Shown piece by piece: positions 1-4,612 of a DNA stretch of 5,388 nt; position 1 is the first letter of the stretch; each line of letters starts with the position of its first letter. Position numbers and translations under genes: made by a program. Source of the stretch: Acidobacteriota bacterium (GTDB lineage: Bacteria; Acidobacteriota; Aminicenantia; UBA2199); assembly GCA_028749105.1 (NCBI GenBank), contig JAQUQF010000139.1, positions 1-5,388 of the forward strand, in the 5' to 3' direction. Below the pieces are notes generated by a model that saw only the letters and a program-made list of their open reading frames with translations, was not told where the DNA came from and did not search any database.

Positions 1-886
1 CCTGGCTTGGAACCTCGGGTGCGGCGGCGGGCAGCGGCTGGGTTTTGCGCGATCCGAAGGTAAGCGCATACGCCCAGGTAAATTCCGCACCCAGGAGAAA
101 AATCTGGGCCGAGTAATACACCCACAGCAGCATGACGACCAGCGAACCGGCGGCACCGAATCCTGATGTCAAGCCGCTCTTGCCGATGTAGAGTCCGATC
201 AGGAATTTCCCGATCGTAAAGAGCACGGCGGTCACGGCGGCGCCGATCCACACGTCGGCCCAGGCCACTTTCACCCGCGGCATGACCTTGTAGATCAAGG
301 CAAACATGGTCGTGATGATCACGAAGCTGACCAGGAAATCGACGACCCTCACCAGGATTTCCCAATCCGAGAACAGCGGCCCCCACAATTTCCCCAGTAC
401 GGCCAGCGCTGCACTGACCACCAGCGACACGATCAGCAAAAAGCCGATGGCCATGATCATGCCGAAAGAGAGCAGGCGCGCGCGCAGCAGACTCCAGATC
501 CCGGCCCTGTTCCTTTTGGACACGCGCCATATGCGGTCCAGCGCATCCTGCAATTCGGCGAACACCGATGTCGCTCCGATCAGCAGCAGAATCCCCCCGA
601 CCAGCAGGGCGGCGACGCTTTCGGCCGGCTGACTCACGCTTTTCAGCAACGCCTGCACGGCGGCGGCGCCCTGCGGCCCGGTCAGGGCCTGCAGCTGCCC
701 GACGATTTCGCCCCGTGCGGCTTCGACGCCGAAAACCAGGCCGGCGACCGATATCACGATCAGCAGCAAGGGAGCGATCGAGAACATGCTGTAGAAAGCC
801 AGCGCCGCCCCCATGCTCTGCGCGTAATCGTCGCCCCAGGAAGATGCCGCGGCCTTGACCAGGATCCAGATGTTTTTTACGGCCAT
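1..886 (-). CDS. YihY/virulence factor BrkB family inner-membrane protein (C-terminus cut by window edge)
   Basis: The minus strand reads open from an ATG at 886-884 to the left edge, giving 295 residues without a stop. The protein is strongly hydrophobic with about six membrane segments, near residues 28-52, 92-110, 138-164, 180-200, 208-232 and 244-275. Family hallmarks are visible: AALAFYSMFSIAPLLL near residue 27, ELQDALDRIW at 111-120, YKVMPRVKVAW at 199-209 followed by GAAVTAVLFTIGK, and FGAAGSLVVMLLWVYYSAQ near 243 ending in LGAEFT. This order is typical of YihY/BrkB proteins (historically mislabelled ribonuclease BN). Their molecular function is not settled; they are integral inner-membrane proteins suspected of transport or envelope roles. 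Usual length is about 280-320 residues, so only a short hydrophilic tail is probably missing. The start is preceded by a weak AAGAG ribosome-binding site and a good promoter at 948-976. It is transcribed divergently from the LiaF-like gene. Family assignment is firm; function is unknown. Confidence 0.93.
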   Translation of the reverse strand, partial: MAVKNIWILVKAAASSWGDDYAQSMGAALAFYSMFSIAPLLLIVISVAGLVFGVEAARGEIVGQLQALTGPQGAAAVQALLKSVSQPAESVAALLVGGILLLIGATSVFAELQDALDRIWRVSKRNRAGIWSLLRARLLSFGMIMAIGFLLIVSLVVSAALAVLGKLWGPLFSDWEILVRVVDFLVSFVIITTMFALIYKVMPRVKVAWADVWIGAAVTAVLFTIGKFLIGLYIGKSGLTSGFGAAGSLVVMLLWVYYSAQIFLLGAEFTWAYALTFGSRKTQPLPAAAPEVPSQ

Positions 887-947
887 GAACGCTCTTGTTT
901 TGCTCCGCCCGGCGACCGGCTGAAAAACCAGTTTTGCCTATGCCGTG

Positions 948-976
948 ATTGTAAGGAAAACGACTGAAAAATTCAA
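948..976 (-). promoter_or_regulatory. Sigma-70-type promoter for the YihY-family gene
   Basis: On the minus strand a -35 box TTGAAT (976-971) and a -10 box TACAAT (953-948) are separated by exactly 17 bases. They match the consensus at 4/6 and 5/6 positions. Transcription would begin near 941 and leave a leader of about 55 bases before the ATG at 886. No other candidate this good was seen upstream of the gene. Assigned by inspection only. Confidence 0.6.
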
Positions 977-1012
977 TGCCCGCCCGGGAACTCATTTTGG
1001 AGATTTTTCGAT

Positions 1013-1041
1013 TTGACAAAAAGCGCCGATGTTTTTAAACT
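1013..1041 (+). promoter_or_regulatory. Sigma-70-type promoter for the LiaF-like gene
   Basis: A perfect -35 box TTGACA (1013-1018) is followed after 17 bases by TAAACT (1036-1041), a 4/6 match to the -10 consensus. The predicted start of transcription near 1048 lies about 24 bases before the ATG at 1072. It also lies only about six bases before the alternative in-frame ATG at 1054, which argues against that upstream codon as the translation start. The promoter faces away from the YihY promoter; the two -35 boxes are about 36 bases apart. Confidence 0.65.
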
Positions 1042-1058
1042 TTGTTTTAGAAAATGTC

Positions 1059-1066
1059 GGAGGAGG
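1059..1066 (+). promoter_or_regulatory. Strong Shine-Dalgarno site that decides the LiaF-like start
   Basis: GGAGGAGG ends five bases before the ATG at 1072. An in-frame ATG at 1054 would place this motif inside the coding region and has no ribosome-binding site of its own, so 1072 is chosen as the start. Confidence 0.8.
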
Positions 1067-1071
1067 CAATC

Positions 1072-1776
1072 ATGAGTGAGAACAAGAAACCGTCCGGCAG
1101 CACGGTCCTGCTGGGGGGCATTCTGATCATCGCCGGCGCCCTGGTGCTGCTGGCCAATCTGGACATATTTTCCTTCGATTTCCACCTGGGCGACTGGTGG
1201 CCCGTCATCCTGATCGTCCTCGGCGTGGTGCACCTCGTCGACAACCGCAACCTGTTCGACTTCTCCGGGCTCTTCCTCACCCTGCTCGGCGGCGTCTTCC
1301 TGGCGGCCGCGCTCAACGCGATCAACTGGGGCGACGTCTGGCAATGGTGGCCGGCGGTGCTGATCCTGCTGGGCATTTCCATCCTCTTCAAGGGCAAGCC
1401 GGCGATGCTGCCGGGAAGCGCCCGCACCGGCCCTCCCTGCGGCGATGCCAGCCTGCACGTCAGCAACATCCTGGCCGGCAGCGACCGCCGGGTCACCAGC
1501 CAGGAGTTCAAGGGCGGCGACGTCGCCAACATCCTCGGCGGCGTGGAGATCGACCTGCTCGAGGCCAAGCTGGCCCCGGGAGAATGGCTGCTCACCGTCT
1601 CTTCGGTGCTGGGCGGCGTCGAGATCCGCGTGCCGCGCGACTGGAACATCGAGGTCCAGCCGACCACCATGCTGGGCGGCGTCGACGACCACTCGCGCCA
1701 GAATCCCGGCGCCGCGGGCGGCAAGCTGGTCATCAAGGCATCGGCCCTGCTCGGCGGCATCGAGATCAAGAATTAG
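1072..1776 (+). CDS. LiaF-like membrane protein: LiaI/LiaF-type TM region plus LiaF-type C-terminal domain
   Basis: The 234-residue protein has two parts. Residues 11-106 hold four hydrophobic segments (about 11-29, 43-57, 65-82, 92-106) arranged as two similar hairpins; each ends in a WWP motif (WWPVILIVLG at 42-51, WWPAVLILLG at 92-101). This resembles the LiaI/LiaF-like transmembrane family (DUF5668). Residues 127-234 are soluble and carry repeated LGG turns: ILAGSD (133), ILGGVEI (154), LGGVEI (180), LGGVD (201) and LLGGIEI (227). This is the pattern of the 'cell wall-active antibiotics response' C-terminal domain of LiaF, probably a beta-repeat fold. In Firmicutes LiaF restrains the LiaSR two-component system that senses envelope damage. 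No kinase or regulator gene lies next to it here, so the same job cannot be assumed. It has its own strong promoter and ribosome-binding site and looks monocistronic. Domain call is confident; role is inferred. Confidence 0.87.
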   Translation: MSENKKPSGSTVLLGGILIIAGALVLLANLDIFSFDFHLGDWWPVILIVLGVVHLVDNRNLFDFSGLFLTLLGGVFLAAALNAINWGDVWQWWPAVLILLGISILFKGKPAMLPGSARTGPPCGDASLHVSNILAGSDRRVTSQEFKGGDVANILGGVEIDLLEAKLAPGEWLLTVSSVLGGVEIRVPRDWNIEVQPTTMLGGVDDHSRQNPGAAGGKLVIKASALLGGIEIKN

Positions 1777-1787
1777 AAAAAAACCTT

Positions 1788-1807
1788 CGTGACGCGTGAC
1801 GCGTGAC
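1788..1807. repeat. Tandem heptamer repeat, unit GTGACGC
   Basis: Two exact copies of GTGACGC (1789-1795, 1796-1802) are followed by a partial copy GTGAC (1803-1807), with one additional matching C before the first copy. It begins 12 bases after the stop codon of the LiaF-like gene. It is short, but exact over 20 bases and G/C-rich within an otherwise A/T-rich spacer. Confidence 0.85.
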
Positions 1808-1819
1808 ATGGAAGAAATT

Positions 1820-1940
1820 AAATTCCAAGCACCAAATTCCAATGTCCAAAACGAAAGCCATTTCAGTTTCTTGTCTTTGTTTGGGTCATTTGGTCATTGG
1901 TGCTTATTTGGAATTTGGATTTTGGTATTTGGAATTTTAG
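1820..1940. repeat. Long imperfect inverted repeat built from TCCAAAT / ATTTGGA heptamers
   Basis: The left arm (about 1820-1851) is a run of seven-base units related to TCCAAAT: TCCAAGC, ACCAAAT, TCCAATG, TCCAAAA. The right side carries the complement as ATTTGGA (1906-1912), ATTTGGA (1913-1919), TTTTGGT (1920-1926), ATTTGGA (1927-1933), then a decayed ATTTTAG. The arms pair directly: AAATTCC (1820-1826) with GGAATTT (1910-1916), AAGCACCAA (1827-1835) with TTGGTGCTT (1897-1905), and CCAAA near 1847 with TTTGG near 1881. There is a small bulge in the right arm and a loop of roughly 30 bases around 1852-1879. It could fold as a hairpin in RNA from either direction and might end transcription of both convergent genes, although it lacks the G/C-rich stem of a standard intrinsic terminator. 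Alternatively it is a REP- or MITE-like dispersed repeat. Confidence 0.75.
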
Positions 1941-1963
1941 TCTTCCGATCGCTTCTATTCTTC

Positions 1964-2005
1964 CCGTTTACCGTAAACCGTCTACCTTATACCGAGTATC
2001 GATCG
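1964..2005. repeat. Degenerate tandem heptamer repeat, unit CCGTNTA
   Basis: Consecutive seven-base units read CCGTTTA, CCGTAAA, CCGTCTA, CCTTATA, CCGAGTA and the more decayed TCGATCG. The first five keep CC at positions 1-2 and A at position 7. The array stops one base before the dipeptidase stop codon (complement of 2007-2009). The unit length equals that of the other two repeat blocks although the sequence is different. Confidence 0.75.
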
Positions 2006-2006
2006 A

Positions 2007-3242
2007 TTACATCTTAGCTAAATCTATAACCCTTTGCATCACCCTCATGGCGTTGCCGCCCCAGATCTTGGCGATATCCCGCTCGCTGTAGCCGCGACGA
2101 GCCAGTTCAATGGTGATGTTCTTCAGCTCGGTGACATCGCGGCAGTCGGCCAGGCCGCCGCCGCCGTCGAAGTCGGTGCCGATGCCCACGTGGTCGATGC
2201 CGATGAGCTTCACGATGTGGTCGATGTGGTCGACGGCATCCTTGACGAAGACGGGCGGCTGCGGAAAACGCTTTTCCAGGGCCTCGTATTCCGCCTCCAC
2301 CTTGTCGTGTTCACTTTTGTCCTTGATGTTCCCCCAGCCGCCGTACGTCTCGTCGATCTTCCTGTGGAGCGCTTCGAAGGCCTGCTCGCGCGCCGGGTCG
2401 GCCGGCGGCTGCTTGACGTAGTCGTTGAGAATGCAGAGCTGGATGACGCCGCCGTTCTTCTTCAGCGCCAGCAGCATGTCGTCGCTCAGGTTGCGCGGGC
2501 GGGCGGGGAGGGGGCGGGCGCAGGAGTGCGAGGCCATGACCGGCGCCCGGGTCAGCGCCAGCACGTCAAAGAACGAACGGTCGGAGATGTGCGAGACATC
2601 GATCATGACTCCCAGCTCGTTGAGCCGCCGCACCACCTGCCGCCCCCACTCGCTCAGGCCGCGATCCTCGGGGTCCTTGCGGTCGGTCGCGGAGTCGCAG
2701 ATGTCGTTGTCGGCGGTGTGGGCCAGGGTGACATAGCGCACGCCACGCTTGTGGAAATAATCGATCAAGGCCGGGTCATGGCCCAGGGCGTAGCCGTTCT
2801 CCATGCCGATGAAAATGGCCCGCTGGCCCCGCTTTTCCAGGCGCCGGGCGTCGTCCGGGGTCAGCGCCCGTCCACACAGGTCGGGATATTTCCCGTACAT
2901 CGCATCCATGGCATCGAGGATGGCCACGGCCTTCTCTCTGGCCGCTTCATGCCCTTCCGGCGTGCGCGGCCCCTGGCCGACAAAAACCGCGAAAAAGGAG
3001 GCGTCGAGGCCGCCGGCCTTCATGCGCGGCAGGTCCTGGCAGCCGCTGCCGCGTTCGCCGGTCCTGTGGTACTGACCGATATCCCAGCCTTTTTCCAGGA
3101 GCTTGAACGGCGTATCGCAATGGGTGTCCATGGTCAGGACCCGGGCATGCCAGCGCAGGGCCTTGCGGACAAGGGAGGTCTCCACAGCGGGGAGAAATGC
3201 CGCAACGGCAAGAATAACGATGGGCAAGCGTATGATCTTCAT
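2007..3242 (-). CDS. Exported membrane dipeptidase, peptidase family M19 (renal dipeptidase type)
   Basis: This 411-residue protein should be a zinc dipeptidase hydrolysing dipeptides, often including those with a C-terminal D-residue. The expected metal ligands are present: H41 and D43 in DTHCDTPF, bridging E148 in IGMENGYAL, H218 in MIDVSHISD and H239 in MASHSCARPL. The H218-H239 spacing of 21 equals that of the human enzyme (H198, H219). The catalytic-region aspartate is D357 in GIGTDFDGG, and the C-terminal IWGGNAMRVM (near 393-402) is a family signature. Residues 1-20 form a signal peptide (K2, R5, then a hydrophobic run); no lipobox cysteine is seen, so the enzyme is probably periplasmic. 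A charged helical stretch at about 279-335 lies between H239 and D357, making that interval about 49 residues longer than in the human enzyme. The ATG at 3242 has GAGGTG five bases upstream. It is a single-gene unit, divergent from serS and convergent with the LiaF-like gene. Substrate is not determined by sequence; peptidoglycan or dietary dipeptides are both possible. Confidence 0.95.
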   Translation of the reverse strand: MKIIRLPIVILAVAAFLPAVETSLVRKALRWHARVLTMDTHCDTPFKLLEKGWDIGQYHRTGERGSGCQDLPRMKAGGLDASFFAVFVGQGPRTPEGHEAAREKAVAILDAMDAMYGKYPDLCGRALTPDDARRLEKRGQRAIFIGMENGYALGHDPALIDYFHKRGVRYVTLAHTADNDICDSATDRKDPEDRGLSEWGRQVVRRLNELGVMIDVSHISDRSFFDVLALTRAPVMASHSCARPLPARPRNLSDDMLLALKKNGGVIQLCILNDYVKQPPADPAREQAFEALHRKIDETYGGWGNIKDKSEHDKVEAEYEALEKRFPQPPVFVKDAVDHIDHIVKLIGIDHVGIGTDFDGGGGLADCRDVTELKNITIELARRGYSERDIAKIWGGNAMRVMQRVIDLAKM

Positions 3243-3247
3243 GGAGG

Positions 3248-3253
3248 CACCTC
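3248..3253 (-). promoter_or_regulatory. Shine-Dalgarno site of the dipeptidase gene
   Basis: On the minus strand GAGGTG (3253-3248) ends five bases before the ATG at 3242-3240, supporting that start codon and the signal peptide that follows. Confidence 0.7.
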
Positions 3254-3255
3254 AG

Positions 3256-3268
3256 GCAGTTATACTGC
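3256..3268. promoter_or_regulatory. 13-base palindrome upstream of the dipeptidase gene, possible operator
   Basis: GCAGT-TAT-ACTGC is a perfect inverted repeat with five-base arms around a three-base centre. It lies next to the dipeptidase ribosome-binding site. On the minus strand it contains TATAAC (3264-3259), which could pass as a -10 box, but no convincing -35 box is found and a start there would cut into the Shine-Dalgarno site. An operator or a chance palindrome are both possible. Confidence 0.3.
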
Positions 3269-3308
3269 AAAAAACGCGATTTGGTTTGCATTTCCGGCGC
3301 CCGCCTTC

Positions 3309-3322
3309 TTTTTGCGCAAAAA
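3309..3322. promoter_or_regulatory. Perfect 14-base palindrome TTTTTGCGCAAAAA over the serS -35 box
   Basis: Five T, GCGC, five A: the sequence is its own reverse complement across 14 bases. It covers the position of the serS -35 hexamer (3312-3317) in the gap between divergent genes, so a bound dimeric protein there would compete with RNA polymerase. Function is inferred only from position and symmetry. Confidence 0.4.
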
Positions 3323-3340
3323 ATGCCCCTGTGCTATAAT
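3312..3340 (+). promoter_or_regulatory. serS: Extended -10 promoter of serS, placing the transcript start at the ATG
   Basis: A perfect -10 box TATAAT (3335-3340) is preceded by TGC, giving an extended -10 element TGCTATAAT. Seventeen bases upstream is TTGCGC (3312-3317), a 3/6 match to the -35 consensus. The usual distance from -10 to transcription start predicts initiation at or within a base or two of A3347, the first base of the serS ATG. No Shine-Dalgarno sequence lies between them; only TTTTTC separates the -10 box from the codon. Confidence 0.7.
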
Positions 3341-3346
3341 TTTTTC

Positions 3347-4612
3347 ATGCTGGATACCAATTTCATAAGGAACAACCTGGAACTGGTCAGAAAGAAAGTC
3401 GAGGCCAAGGGCGTGCCCTTTGCCGAAGACCGCTTCAGCGCCATGGACCTGCGCCGGCGCCAGCTTCTCTCCCGCAGCGAGGAGCTGAAGAGCCAGAAGA
3501 ACAAGCTGGCCAAGGAAACCGGCTACCTGAAAAGGAGCGGCGCCCCGACGCGCGAGATGGAGCTCCAGTCCATCGAGCTGTCCAAGCAGATCGGCAACGG
3601 GGAAAAGGAACTGGCGGCGCTCGAGGCCGAGTTCCACGAGTTTTTGCTCAGCATCCCCAACCTGTTCCACGACTCGGTGCCGGTGGGCCACGACGCCGGG
3701 GCCAACGAGATGGTGCGCGAGCAGGGCGACAAGCCGGTTTTCGACTTCACGCCGCGCCCGCACTGGGAACTGGGCGAGAACGCCGGCACCCTCGATTTCG
3801 CCCGCGCCGCCAAGATTTCGGGGTCGCGCTTCGCCATCTATTTCGACGGCCTGGCCAGGCTGGAGCGCGTGCTGATCCAGTTCATGCTCGACGTGCATAC
3901 CAGCGAGCACGGCTACCGTGAGGTGCTGCCGCCCTTCCTGGTCAACGACGCCAGCCTGATCGGCACCGGTAACCTGCCCAAGTTCAAGGCCGACCTCTTC
4001 AAGATCGAAGACTACAATCTCTATCTGGTCCCCACCGCCGAAGTGCCGCTCACCAACATCCACCGCGACGAAACCCTGGATGAAGAACAGCTGCCAATCA
4101 AGTACGCGGCCTACACCCCCTGCTTCCGCAGCGAGGCCGGCTCGCACGGCAAGGACATCCGCGGCCTGGTGCGCCAGCACCAGTTCAACAAGGTTGAACT
4201 GCTGAAATTCACCACCCCGGACCAATCATACGGCGAACTGGAGAAGCTGACCGCCGACGCCGAGGCCATCCTGCGCAAGCTGGGCCTCCCCTTCCGCACG
4301 GTGGTCCTGTGCAGCGGCGACATGTCCTTCTCCTCGGCGAAGACCTACGACATCGAGGTCTGGATGCCGGCCCGCGCCGATTTCCTGGAGATCTCCTCCT
4401 GCTCGAACTTCGAGAGCTTCCAGGCGCGGCGGGCGCACATCAAGTACAAGGGCCGGGACGGCAAGAAGGACTACGTCCATACCCTGAACGGCTCGGGACT
4501 GGCCATCGGCCGCACCGTGGCCGCCATCATGGAAAACTACCAGACCGCCGACGGCCGCATCCGCATCCCCGCCGCCCTGCGCCCGTACTTTCCCGGCCGC
4601 GAACTGCTGTAA
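3347..4612 (+). CDS. serS: Seryl-tRNA synthetase (serine--tRNA ligase), complete
   Basis: This cytoplasmic class II synthetase charges tRNA-Ser (and tRNA-Sec) with serine using ATP. At 421 residues it has normal bacterial length. It opens with MLDTNFIRNN, the standard SerRS N-terminus, followed by the long charged coiled-coil arm that grips the tRNA (about 28-100). The catalytic core follows: motif 1 region around 172-200 ending in VLPPFLVN, the serine-binding TAE loop (T230, E232), motif 2 with CFRSEAGSHG at 259-268 (R261, E263) and HQFNKVE at 278-284, FSSAKTYDIEVWMP at 328-341, SSCSNFESFQARR at 350-362, and motif 3 as NGSGLAIGRTVAAIMENYQ at 381-399 with R389. It ends with LRPYF at 411-415. 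Longer in-frame starts exist upstream (to 3281), but they add a non-homologous extension and read through the promoter, so ATG 3347 is chosen. The stop TAA overlaps the ATG of the next gene. All key residues are intact. Confidence 0.98.
   Translation: MLDTNFIRNNLELVRKKVEAKGVPFAEDRFSAMDLRRRQLLSRSEELKSQKNKLAKETGYLKRSGAPTREMELQSIELSKQIGNGEKELAALEAEFHEFLLSIPNLFHDSVPVGHDAGANEMVREQGDKPVFDFTPRPHWELGENAGTLDFARAAKISGSRFAIYFDGLARLERVLIQFMLDVHTSEHGYREVLPPFLVNDASLIGTGNLPKFKADLFKIEDYNLYLVPTAEVPLTNIHRDETLDEEQLPIKYAAYTPCFRSEAGSHGKDIRGLVRQHQFNKVELLKFTTPDQSYGELEKLTADAEAILRKLGLPFRTVVLCSGDMSFSSAKTYDIEVWMPARADFLEISSCSNFESFQARRAHIKYKGRDGKKDYVHTLNGSGLAIGRTVAAIMENYQTADGRIRIPAALRPYFPGRELL

Larger units (their letters stand above)
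1777..2006. other. A/T-rich non-coding spacer between convergent genes, filled with repeats
   Basis: This 230-base gap separates the 3' ends of the LiaF-like gene and the dipeptidase gene. It is clearly richer in A/T than the flanking genes. It is occupied by three short-repeat blocks and one inverted repeat, listed separately. No credible gene, classic GC-rich terminator hairpin, tRNA or mobile-element gene was seen. Small open frames running through it reflect the repeats: a period of seven bases gives a 21-base, seven-residue periodicity in translation. Confidence 0.8.

Noticed and set aside
306..858. Plus-strand frames of 108 and 96 residues at the left end
   Set aside because: They are antisense to the YihY-family gene; the second is an arginine/proline-rich low-complexity product expected from G/C-rich antisense reading.
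973..1842. A 289-residue open frame on the minus strand opposite the LiaF-like gene
   Set aside because: It is antisense to a gene with clear family motifs, promoter and ribosome-binding site. Its composition (A, Q, D, V-rich, low complexity) is what G/C-rich codons give when read backwards, and it runs into the repeat spacer.
1777..2006. Possible CRISPR array in the repeat spacer
   Set aside because: The repeats are seven bases long and directly adjacent, with no unique spacers of regular length and no nearby cas genes.
1796..2091. Small plus-strand frames of 73 and 64 residues with runs such as FGIWILVFGI
   Set aside because: They are translations of the heptamer repeats (a seven-base period gives a seven-residue period), have no ribosome-binding site, and one runs into the antisense of the dipeptidase. 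Such hydrophobic peptides are typical false gene calls over these repeats.
3281..3346. A 22-residue N-terminal extension of serS from a TTG codon
   Set aside because: The extension would be translated across the -35 and -10 boxes, has no Shine-Dalgarno site, and SerRS proteins conventionally begin at the MLD motif encoded at 3347.
2034..3368. A 444-residue open frame on the plus strand opposite the dipeptidase gene
   Set aside because: It is longer than the real gene but has no recognisable domain, is dominated by V, A, G, D and H, and runs through the divergent promoter region into serS. The M19 metal ligands on the other strand settle the coding strand.
3260..4225. A 321-residue open frame on the minus strand opposite serS
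   Set aside because: It is antisense to the conserved SerRS core, with a biased L/V/G/Q/E composition and no recognisable motif.
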